Source: Gammaproteobacteria bacterium (lineage in GTDB: Bacteria > Pseudomonadota > Gammaproteobacteria > Arenicellales > Poriferihabitantaceae). From it: a stretch of DNA of 11,732 nucleotides. The stretch spans positions 1 to 11,732 of the forward strand of contig JAIBDK010000037.1 of the NCBI GenBank assembly GCA_024679435.1, written 5' to 3'. Made by a program: the position numbers and the translations under genes. The notes beneath the pieces are model-generated. The model was not told where the DNA came from, searched no databases, and worked only from the letters and a program-made list of their open reading frames with translations. Below are positions 1 to 7,039 of the stretch, in pieces. Every line of letters starts with the position of its first letter. The stretch's first letter is position 1.

Positions 1-15
1 AGAGGATAAAAATTA

Positions 16-1098
16 ATGCTGACCTGGCTATTCAATAATTTGTCTTATGACTACAGTTTTTTTAATGTATTTCGATATCTGACTTTCAGAGGTATTTGCG
101 GTGTACTTACGGCGATCGGAATATTTTTTGTGTTCGGTCCTGCGATGATTCGAAAACTGAGTTATTACCAGATAGGTCAAACCGTTCGGGAAGATGGCCC
201 TCCGACTCATTTCAGCAAGGTAGGGACGCCGACCATGGGTGGGGCCCTGATTCTGGGCGCCGTTGTGGTCGCCACTCTTTTATGGGCCGATTTAAGCAAC
301 AGGTATATTTGGGCAATTCTGTTCACAACTATTACGTTCGGGATCATTGGCTGGATTGATGACTATCGAAAACTGGTGGATAAAAACCCCCGAGGAATGG
401 GTGCGCGTAACAAGTTTTTACTGCAAAGCATTTCCGGCTTGGCCGTTGCGGTGTTTTTGTTTCAGACCGCAGAACTGCCCGCTGAAACTGAACTTCTGGT
501 TCCGTTATTCAAGGATGTGGCCATTCCCCTTGGCTGGGGATTTATGGTGCTGACCTATTTTGTGGTGGTGGGAACCAGTAATGCTGTGAACCTTACCGAC
601 GGCCTGGACGGGCTGGCGATAATGCCCGCAGTGATGGTGGCTGGTGCGCTGGGCATTTTTGCTTATGCAACTGGAAACGCAAACTTTTCAGAGTATCTCG
701 GTATTCCTTTTATACCTGGCGCGGGTGAAGTTCTGATTTTCTGTGCGGCGCTGGTCGGGGCCGGGCTTGGTTTCCTGTGGTTCAACACTTATCCGGCCCA
801 GGTTTTTATGGGCGATATCGGGGCGTTGTCTCTAGGCGCGGCCATTGGCATCGTTGCGGTTATCGTTCGACAGGAAATCGTGCTCATGATAATGGGAGGC
901 GTTTTCGTAATGGAAACCGTATCCGTCATTCTTCAGGTTGCTTCTTTTAAGCTGATCGGCCGTCGTATTTTCCGAATGGCACCGTTACATCATCATTTTG
1001 AGTTAAAGGGATGGCCCGAACCAAGGGTCATTGTTCGGTTCTGGATTATCAGTTTGATATTGGTTCTGATCGGTCTTGCAACTTTGAAAATAAGATAA
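16..1098 (+). CDS. mraY: Phospho-N-acetylmuramoyl-pentapeptide transferase MraY
   Basis: MraY is an integral inner-membrane enzyme that moves phospho-MurNAc-pentapeptide from UDP onto undecaprenyl phosphate, giving lipid I. The product is 360 residues, the same length as the E. coli enzyme. Visible motifs are the DDYRK acidic pair at D115-D116, NLTDGLDGLA near 192-201, GDIGALSLG with D267, and the HHHFELKGWPEPRV loop from 325. All lie at or within one residue of their E. coli positions. Many hydrophobic segments fit the family's ten membrane helices. The ATG is preceded by AGAGGA at bases 1-6. Stop codons at 7-9 and 14-16 could end an upstream gene (murF would be expected), but its frame cannot be told from 15 bases. 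murD follows closely. Identity is certain from motifs, length and context. Confidence 0.98.
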   Translation: MLTWLFNNLSYDYSFFNVFRYLTFRGICGVLTAIGIFFVFGPAMIRKLSYYQIGQTVREDGPPTHFSKVGTPTMGGALILGAVVVATLLWADLSNRYIWAILFTTITFGIIGWIDDYRKLVDKNPRGMGARNKFLLQSISGLAVAVFLFQTAELPAETELLVPLFKDVAIPLGWGFMVLTYFVVVGTSNAVNLTDGLDGLAIMPAVMVAGALGIFAYATGNANFSEYLGIPFIPGAGEVLIFCAALVGAGLGFLWFNTYPAQVFMGDIGALSLGAAIGIVAVIVRQEIVLMIMGGVFVMETVSVILQVASFKLIGRRIFRMAPLHHHFELKGWPEPRVIVRFWIISLILVLIGLATLKIR

Positions 1099-1125
1099 TT
1101 GAAGAGGCAGATCAGAGAATACATC

Positions 1126-2472
1126 GTGACTGAAGCCCACAACATCCCGCGCAGTGCAGAGTCGATTCTTGTAATAGGTCTCGGGCTTACCGGCTATTCA
1201 ATTGTGCGTCATTTGTACTCACAGGGCACAGAAATAACGGTTGCTGATTCGCGCCTGAATCCACCCTATCTGGTTCAGGTGAAAAATGAGTTTCCAGATG
1301 TTGAGATTATTGTCGGGCAGATCCCGTTGGACCGATTCAGTGAGTTTAGCGAGATCGTGACCAGCCCCGGTGTGGACATCGGTGTCACTCTGAACTCTGA
1401 AACTGGCAGGCTGATAGGTGATATTGAGCTTTTCGCCCGCCATGCAGACGCACCGGTAATTGGCATTACCGGGTCTAATGGGAAATCTACTGTCACTATG
1501 CTGGTATCGGAAATTTTAGCGGGAGGAGGGTATTGCGTTAAAACCGGTGGCAATATTGGAACCCCCGCACTGGATTTGCTGGATGGGGAAAAGCCGGATT
1601 TTTACGTGTTGGAACTGTCCAGCTTTCAATTGGAAGCGACTTATTCATTGGCTCTGAAATCTGCGACCGTGTTAAACATAAGTGAAGATCATATGGACCG
1701 GTATGAGACTCTGGATGACTATGTTTTAGCTAAGAGTCGCATTTTTGACCATGCTGAAAGTGTTGTCGTTAATCGGGATGAGCCACGTCCTGTGGCGCCG
1801 ACTGTTAATGATCTTAAAGTAGTCAGTTTTGGGTTGTCAGTTCCAGAGAACGATTGTGAATTCGGGGTCAGAATGGTATCTGGAAGCCGCCATCTGGGTT
1901 TTGGCGATAGTGTTCTTGCTCCCGAGAGCGAACTTGTGCTGCAGGGAGAGCAAAATATATCTAACATTCTGGCGGCCATGGCTTTGGTCAGTGCCGCAGG
2001 TATTGAACTCACTAAGCCTATGATTGGAGCGGCTATTAAATATGGTGGTCTCCCGCATCGTTGTGAAATAGTTACCGAATCTAAATCAGTTAAATGGATC
2101 AACGATTCCAAGGGCACTAATGTTGGTGCCACGGTGGCTGCTTTGAAGGGTTTTAAGCATGGCGTGGTCCTTATCGCTGGGGGTAAAGGAAAAGGGGCCA
2201 ATTTTGAAGAACTATCCCGCGAAATTTTGAACTCGGTGAAGTACACCATTCTTATCGGTGAGGATGCCGAGAAAATAGATCGTACTCTTGATCCATCCTC
2301 AGAACGTAGTATTGCAGTTTCTCTTGATGCTGCTGTGTCGCTGGCTATGAAAGTTGCCGATCCCGGTAACGTCGTCCTGTTTTCACCAGCTTGTGCCAGT
2401 TTTGATATGTTCGATAATTACGAGCATCGAGGCAATGTTTTCAAGCAGATGGTTTTGGAGAGAGTGCATTGA
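1126..2472 (+). CDS. murD: UDP-N-acetylmuramoyl-L-alanine--D-glutamate ligase MurD
   Basis: MurD is the cytoplasmic ATP-dependent ligase that adds D-Glu to UDP-MurNAc-L-Ala. With the GTG start it has 448 residues (E. coli 438). In order it shows the uracil-binding loop GLGLTG near 18-23, the P-loop GSNGKST at 116-122, LELSSFQLE, an AKSRIF segment whose Lys (about 203) matches the carbamylated Lys of E. coli MurD, GLPHRCE, DSKGTN at about 327-332, and SPACASFDMFDNYEHRG near the end. The frame is open back to a TTG at 1099 directly behind the mraY stop. I prefer GTG at 1126 because AGAGAA (1114-1119) lies at a suitable distance and it leaves an N-terminus close to the family's length, while TTG 1099 has no clear Shine-Dalgarno sequence. 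The end overlaps ftsW by four bases. Function is certain; the start is moderately certain. Confidence 0.96.
   Translation: MTEAHNIPRSAESILVIGLGLTGYSIVRHLYSQGTEITVADSRLNPPYLVQVKNEFPDVEIIVGQIPLDRFSEFSEIVTSPGVDIGVTLNSETGRLIGDIELFARHADAPVIGITGSNGKSTVTMLVSEILAGGGYCVKTGGNIGTPALDLLDGEKPDFYVLELSSFQLEATYSLALKSATVLNISEDHMDRYETLDDYVLAKSRIFDHAESVVVNRDEPRPVAPTVNDLKVVSFGLSVPENDCEFGVRMVSGSRHLGFGDSVLAPESELVLQGEQNISNILAAMALVSAAGIELTKPMIGAAIKYGGLPHRCEIVTESKSVKWINDSKGTNVGATVAALKGFKHGVVLIAGGKGKGANFEELSREILNSVKYTILIGEDAEKIDRTLDPSSERSIAVSLDAAVSLAMKVADPGNVVLFSPACASFDMFDNYEHRGNVFKQMVLERVH
2457..2462 (+). promoter_or_regulatory. Shine-Dalgarno sequence that supports the ftsW TTG start
   Basis: GGAGAG lies inside the last murD codons with the GGAG core eight bases before TTG at 2469. 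The next in-frame ATG (2487) has no purine-rich stretch at a useful distance. The site therefore favours the rare TTG as the ftsW start. Confidence 0.7.
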
Positions 2473-3656
2473 ACGTTGCGCGAACCATGAGTCGTGATAG
2501 AACCCCGGACAAGACCCTGCAGGCCGGACGCGCAACGCATACCGGAGGTTATGACTCGTTGCTGGTGATTTGCGTCGTGGCGTTGATATCTCTCGGGACG
2601 GTTATGGTTTTTTCAGCCACAATACCCTCAGACAGCATGTCGCTCACCACTAATTACGGGCAATTGATCAAACATTTGGTTCATGTTGCTCTGGGATTGG
2701 TGCTTATGTATATCGCCGCGTCTATGAAAATGTCGTGGTTACAGAATGCAAGTCGGATTCTGCTCTTAGTCGGTTTATTGATGTTGATTTTGTTACTGGT
2801 GCCGGGTGTCGGTATTGAAGTAAACGGTAGTCTGCGATGGTTTAGCGTTGGTGGTATCAGGTTCCAGCCATCTGAGTTTATGAAGATAGCGTCGATCATT
2901 TATTTTGCAGATTATCTTGCAAGAAAAAAAGACGACCTGCATTTGTTCAAGGTGGGCATTATCAATGTTGGTCTGGTGGTCGGGGTCATTGGATTATTAC
3001 TTTTGCTTGAACCCGATTTTGGCACCACCGTAGTGATAACCGCTACGGTTGCGGCGATGATGTTTTTATCGGGCGTCAGATTCTGGCACTTTATTGTGAG
3101 CGTTAGTGTGGCCGCAGGTCTGATGGCTTTGATAATGTGGATGGAACCATACCGTGTGGCAAGGTTGCTAAGTTATAGAGATCCCTGGGCAGATCCTTTT
3201 GGAACCGGTTTTCAGTTGATTCAGGCATTAATTGCCATCGGAAGGGGTGAGTGGTTTGGAACAGGCCTGGGTGGAAGTATTCAGAAACTATTTTATCTGC
3301 CGCATGCAGGCAATGATTTCCTAATTGCCATTGTTGGTGAAGAGCTGGGTGCTGTTGGCATCTTTACGGTGCTTGCTTTGTTTAGTGTGTTTCTGTATCG
3401 GGTTTTTTACATTTCCCGTCGGGCCTTGCGACTCGGCCACAGGTTTTCGGCTTTTCTTGCTCAGGGCATTGGGATGTTGATGGCATTTCAGGCGGCGGTT
3501 CATATCGGTGTGAATACCGGCTTGCTTCCAACCAAGGGGCTGACTCTGCCACTTATGAGTTATGGTGGAAGTAGTATGTTGAGTTGCATGGCAGCCGTTG
3601 GATTGCTGTTCGCAGTGGATCGAGAAACTCGCCCCAGGCCAGGAGGGCGTCGATGA
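2469..3656 (+). CDS. ftsW: Septal peptidoglycan glycosyltransferase FtsW
   Basis: FtsW is the SEDS-family polymerase that, with FtsI, links lipid II into septal glycan strands. It is a multi-pass membrane protein of 395 residues (E. coli 414). A hydrophilic N-terminus of about 28 residues precedes the first membrane segment. Family motifs are NGSLRWFSVGGIRFQPSEFMK from 119, EPDFGTT at 181-187, the extracytoplasmic HAGNDF segment with D283 at the place of the catalytic Asp, and the signature TGLLPTKGLTLPLMSYGGSS from 350. It starts at TTG in a TTGA overlap with the murD stop, supported by a well-placed GGAG. The alternative ATG at 2487 would shorten it by six residues and has no ribosome binding site. 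The Arg/Gly-rich C-terminus carries the murG ribosome binding site. Position between murD and murG separates it from the related RodA. Confidence 0.96.
   Translation: MNVARTMSRDRTPDKTLQAGRATHTGGYDSLLVICVVALISLGTVMVFSATIPSDSMSLTTNYGQLIKHLVHVALGLVLMYIAASMKMSWLQNASRILLLVGLLMLILLLVPGVGIEVNGSLRWFSVGGIRFQPSEFMKIASIIYFADYLARKKDDLHLFKVGIINVGLVVGVIGLLLLLEPDFGTTVVITATVAAMMFLSGVRFWHFIVSVSVAAGLMALIMWMEPYRVARLLSYRDPWADPFGTGFQLIQALIAIGRGEWFGTGLGGSIQKLFYLPHAGNDFLIAIVGEELGAVGIFTVLALFSVFLYRVFYISRRALRLGHRFSAFLAQGIGMLMAFQAAVHIGVNTGLLPTKGLTLPLMSYGGSSMLSCMAAVGLLFAVDRETRPRPGGRR
3641..3646 (+). promoter_or_regulatory. Perfect Shine-Dalgarno AGGAGG deciding the murG start
   Basis: AGGAGG inside the 3' end of ftsW lies six bases before ATG 3653. 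The reading frame is open to an earlier ATG at 3584, but that would add 23 residues before the glycosyltransferase N-terminus and lies deep in ftsW. This site decides for 3653. Confidence 0.85.
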
Positions 3657-4723
3657 GCAAAATTGTAATCATGGCAGGTGGAACAGGCGGGCATGTGATA
3701 CCTGCGCTTGCGGTAGCGGCTGAGTTAATAAGCCGCAACGTTGATGTAAGCTGGATTGGATCGAGAAACGGACTGGAGTCACGACTGGTCCCTGATGCTG
3801 GATTCGAGTTTGATCCAATAGATATTAAGGGCTTGCGTAAGAGCGGCATTGTGAGGAAATTGCTAATGCCTTTCATGCTGCTCAAGGCGATGTTCCAGAC
3901 ATTTAGTGTGTTGCGACGGAGAAAACCCGATGCGGTTCTCGGGATGGGTGGTTTTGTATCAGGCCCGGGTGGCCTGGTGTCAGCTATCTTGCGCATTCCT
4001 CTCATTTTGCATGAGCAAAACTCCGTAGCGGGGATGACAAACCGATGGCTCGCAAAAATAAGCCGACAGGTGATGTCCGGCTTTCCCGTTGCCAGCGGGA
4101 TTGAAAACCCTCACTGGATCGGTAATCCGGTTCGCAAAGATATATTGCAGATCGCTGAGCCTGAAGCCCGAATACGTGAGCACGATGAAGGGTTGCGAAT
4201 TTTAGTGGTAGGAGGTAGTCAGGGGGCTGGAGTTTTTAATGAAAACCTGCCCCGGTTGCTCGGCAACTTTACTTCGGGACAGTTGAAAGTCTGGCATCAA
4301 TGCGGAAAGCAAGGTATCGGTGATATTGCTGAGAGATATCAGACTAGCGGAATTAAAAGCCGGGTTGAGGTGTTTGTTGATGATATGGCAGCGGCCTATG
4401 AATGGTGTGACCTCGTGGTTTGCAGGTCAGGCGCCATGACAGTATCTGAAATATGTGGTGCCGGTGTAGCCGCAATATTTGTCCCCTATCCTTATGCCGT
4501 CAATGATCATCAGGCAGAAAATGCCGCCTACCTGGTGAGCGAGGGTGCGGCACACATGGTGCGCCAGACGGATTTTATAGAAGGTCATTGGCTGGAGCTT
4601 TTGGATAGGTTCTATTCCAGTCGGGAGAGTCTGGCTGAAATGGGCAGGGCTGCTCGAAATTTAGCTAAACCTTCCGCTTCGGCAGTTCTGGCTGAAACCT
4701 GTATCGAGGTGATGCATGCGTGA
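3653..4723 (+). CDS. murG: UDP-GlcNAc:lipid I N-acetylglucosaminyltransferase MurG
   Basis: MurG is the membrane-associated GT28 enzyme on the cytoplasmic face that converts lipid I to lipid II. The product has 356 residues (E. coli 355). The N-terminal acceptor domain shows GGTGGH at 9-14, GMGGFVSGPGG from about 97 and HEQNSVAGMTNR at 120-131. WIGNPVR follows near 156. The C-terminal UDP-GlcNAc domain shows GGSQGA at 187-192, CRSGAMTVSE around 257-266 and a PYAVNDHQAEN stretch near 280-290. The ATG overlaps the ftsW stop as ATGA and has a perfect AGGAGG six bases upstream. The 3' end overlaps murC by eight bases. Function is certain from the motifs and from its place beside mraY and ftsW. 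Confidence 0.97.
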   Translation: MSKIVIMAGGTGGHVIPALAVAAELISRNVDVSWIGSRNGLESRLVPDAGFEFDPIDIKGLRKSGIVRKLLMPFMLLKAMFQTFSVLRRRKPDAVLGMGGFVSGPGGLVSAILRIPLILHEQNSVAGMTNRWLAKISRQVMSGFPVASGIENPHWIGNPVRKDILQIAEPEARIREHDEGLRILVVGGSQGAGVFNENLPRLLGNFTSGQLKVWHQCGKQGIGDIAERYQTSGIKSRVEVFVDDMAAAYEWCDLVVCRSGAMTVSEICGAGVAAIFVPYPYAVNDHQAENAAYLVSEGAAHMVRQTDFIEGHWLELLDRFYSSRESLAEMGRAARNLAKPSASAVLAETCIEVMHA

Positions 4724-6122
4724 GTTTGTCAAGCATATTCACTTTGTCGGTATTGGCGGTATCGGTATGAGTGGTATCGCTGAAGTCCTTCTGGATCTTG
4801 ATTTCATAGTTTCCGGGTCTGATGTTAACGAATCGGCCGCTCTTGAGAAATTGCGTAAAGCCGGCGCAATAGTTTACCTGGGGCATGATGCATCAAATAT
4901 CAAAAACGCGGATGCAGTTGTCTATTCCAGTGCGGTGGATGAAACCAATCCTGAAGTCAGTTCGGCACTACAGGCGAAAATTCCGCTGGTCCCGAGGGCG
5001 GAAATGCTGGGTGAACTCATGCGATTTCGCAAGGGTATTGCTATTGCAGGAACCCACGGTAAAACCACCACTACGAGCCTGGTGGCTGCGGTATTGGCGA
5101 GTGCTGGAGTCGACCCTACATTTATAGTGGGAGGCGTCGTTAACAGTGTTGATTCCAATGCTCGACTTGGCAAGGGCGAGTTCCTGGTCGCCGAAGCAGA
5201 CGAAAGTGATGCTTCATTTCTGCATTTGCAGCCGCAGATGGCGGTAGTGACTAATATCGATCAGGATCACATGGAGACTTACGATGGTGATTTTGGTCGT
5301 CTCAAACAAACCTACCTCGACTTTCTTCATAACCTGCCTTTTTATGGATTGGCAATATTGTGTTTTGATGATCCAGACATCCGGGAAATTACCGAAAACT
5401 TAAGGAAACCTTTCGTGACGTACGGATTGTCTGAGCGGGCTGAATATCAGGCGATAAATGTCAGGCAAATAGGAAAGGAAAGTTTCTTTGAAGTGATTCG
5501 TTTTGGAGAATCTATTGGTGACTTTCAATTGGCCATGCCTGGCAGGCATAACGTACAGAATGCGCTGGCCGCGATCGCAATTGGTTATAAGCTTGAACTA
5601 CCCTCCCAGGCTATTCGTGAGGCGTTGGCAGGCTTTCAAGGGATTGGAAGACGATTCGAATCTTTGGGAGAAATTTGTTTTGACGATAACGTAATAGAGT
5701 TGGTGGATGACTATGCCCATCACCCTACTGAGTTGGCGGCAACATTGCAGGCCAGTCAGGAATGCTGGAAGGAACGCAGGATTGTGGTTGTCTTTCAGCC
5801 GCATCGATATTCCCGAACCCGGGATTTGTTTGATGATTTTGCCCAGCTTTTATCCGGGGTTGATAATCTGATTGTCACCGAAGTCTATCCGGCCGGGGAA
5901 ACGCCAATTTCAGGCAGTGACGGACGATCTTTGTGTCGGGCCATACGGAAGCGCGGCAAAGATCCCGTATTTGTCGAAAATCTTGAGGATCTTCTGGAAT
6001 TGCTCCCTAATTTCACCCGTGATGATGATGTTTTATTAACATTGGGCGCCGGGAATATTGGACGATTTGCCCATACCTTGATTAGGGATTTCAGCGTGTC
6101 AGAAAGAGGGGCGGAAAAGTGA
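4716..6122 (+). CDS. murC: UDP-N-acetylmuramate--L-alanine ligase MurC
   Basis: MurC is the cytoplasmic ATP-dependent ligase that adds the first residue, L-Ala, to UDP-MurNAc. The protein has 468 residues, somewhat shorter than E. coli MurC (491). Motifs in order are the HFVGIGGIGMSGIAEVL nucleotide-sugar domain at 9-25, the P-loop GTHGKTTT at 112-119, EADESDASFL at 160-169, TNIDQDHMETY near 179-189, GRRFE at 311-315, DDYAHHPTE at 331-339, QPHRYSRT at 361-368 and LGAGNIG at 443-449. HFVGIGGIGMSG at the N-terminus distinguishes it from Mpl, MurD and MurE. GAGGTGA just upstream of the ATG gives a good ribosome binding site inside murG, and the overlap suggests coupled translation. Confidence 0.97.
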   Translation: MREFVKHIHFVGIGGIGMSGIAEVLLDLDFIVSGSDVNESAALEKLRKAGAIVYLGHDASNIKNADAVVYSSAVDETNPEVSSALQAKIPLVPRAEMLGELMRFRKGIAIAGTHGKTTTTSLVAAVLASAGVDPTFIVGGVVNSVDSNARLGKGEFLVAEADESDASFLHLQPQMAVVTNIDQDHMETYDGDFGRLKQTYLDFLHNLPFYGLAILCFDDPDIREITENLRKPFVTYGLSERAEYQAINVRQIGKESFFEVIRFGESIGDFQLAMPGRHNVQNALAAIAIGYKLELPSQAIREALAGFQGIGRRFESLGEICFDDNVIELVDDYAHHPTELAATLQASQECWKERRIVVVFQPHRYSRTRDLFDDFAQLLSGVDNLIVTEVYPAGETPISGSDGRSLCRAIRKRGKDPVFVENLEDLLELLPNFTRDDDVLLTLGAGNIGRFAHTLIRDFSVSERGAEK

Positions 6123-7039
6123 TGGCCTCTTATCAGTCTCCTATGCCGCATTTTATGGATGGTTTAAGAGGGAAATTGCTTGTTAATGAGTCTATGTCTC
6201 GATACACCAGTTGGAGAACCGGAGGAATTGCCGATTATCTGTATACCCCGGCAGACAAACAGGACTTAGTCAGACTGCTTAAGCAAATACCTTCAGATAT
6301 CGATCTGTATTGGGTTGGTCTTGGTAGCAATCTGCTTGTCAGGGATGGAGGTATCCGGGGCATGGTGTTGAAAACTACCAAAGGGCTGAATGATATTTAT
6401 ATCCATGATGATCGGATGCTATACGCTGAATCTGGGGTTTCCAGCGCTCGGGTAGCAAGGGTTTCAGCCAGAAATGGATTATCCGGCGTTGAGTTTTTGG
6501 CCGGCGTGCCAGGTTCTTTCGGAGGCGCATTAACAATGAATGCAGGTGCTTTTGGCGGTGAGACCTGGGAGTGGGTTGATTCCATTGAATGTGTAAGCCG
6601 AAGCGGTGAAATATGTCAGCTGTCTGCCAGTGAAGTTAATTACCATTATCGGTCTGTTGATCTGCCAGAGCATTATTGGATATTGTCTGGTGAGTTGCGT
6701 CTGGAGGTTTCTACTTCCGATCAGCAAGGCAGAGAAAAGATACGCAGTCTTCTCGATAAACGGAGTCAGTCCCAGCCCGTTCAAAGCGCGAATGCCGGTT
6801 CGGTATTCAGAAACCCCCAAGGTGATTTTGCCGCTAGATTAATTGAGCAGGCGGGAATGAAAGGTGCAGTTTGTGGTGATGCCGTTGTTTCTGAAGTGCA
6901 TGCGAATTTTATAATAAATCGGGGAAAGGCCACATCATCAGATATCGAAGTATTAATTGAAGACGTTAAAGAAAAAGTGCTCAACACAAGTGGTATCGCA
7001 CTTAAGCCGGAAGTCAGGATTCTGGGAGAGCACAAGTGA
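6122..7039 (+). CDS. murB: UDP-N-acetylenolpyruvoylglucosamine reductase MurB
   Basis: MurB is a cytoplasmic FAD enzyme that reduces UDP-GlcNAc-enolpyruvate to UDP-MurNAc with NADPH, one step before MurC. The protein has 305 residues, clearly shorter than E. coli MurB (342), and fits the shorter type II class. It shows TSWRTGGIADY near 29-39, the FAD-binding GLGSNLLVRDGGIRG near 67-80, GVEFLAGVPGSFGGALTMNAGAFGG near 122-146, and NAGSVFRNP at about 224-232 with the catalytic Ser at about 227. HANFIINRG follows, then PEVRILG with a Glu at about 297 near the end. The start is GTG 6119 or ATG 6122, three bases apart. I chose ATG, with GAGGGG at 6106-6111 upstream. The 3' end overlaps ftsQ by four bases, so no ddl lies between them. 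Confidence 0.96.
   Translation: MASYQSPMPHFMDGLRGKLLVNESMSRYTSWRTGGIADYLYTPADKQDLVRLLKQIPSDIDLYWVGLGSNLLVRDGGIRGMVLKTTKGLNDIYIHDDRMLYAESGVSSARVARVSARNGLSGVEFLAGVPGSFGGALTMNAGAFGGETWEWVDSIECVSRSGEICQLSASEVNYHYRSVDLPEHYWILSGELRLEVSTSDQQGREKIRSLLDKRSQSQPVQSANAGSVFRNPQGDFAARLIEQAGMKGAVCGDAVVSEVHANFIINRGKATSSDIEVLIEDVKEKVLNTSGIALKPEVRILGEHK

Noticed and set aside
1..15. Possible end of murF before mraY
   Set aside because: Stops exist at 7-9 and 14-16 in two frames, but 15 bases are too few to show which, if either, ends a gene.
1719..2249. 176-codon open frame on the - strand inside murD
   Set aside because: It lies antisense to conserved MurD coding sequence, its composition (Ser, Thr, Pro, Leu) is that of a reading-frame shadow, and I see no ribosome binding site or family motif.
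3584..3652. Possible 23-residue N-terminal extension of MurG from ATG 3584
   Set aside because: It lies deep in ftsW, has no homologous counterpart in MurG, and ATG 3653 has a perfect AGGAGG and a typical ATGA overlap.
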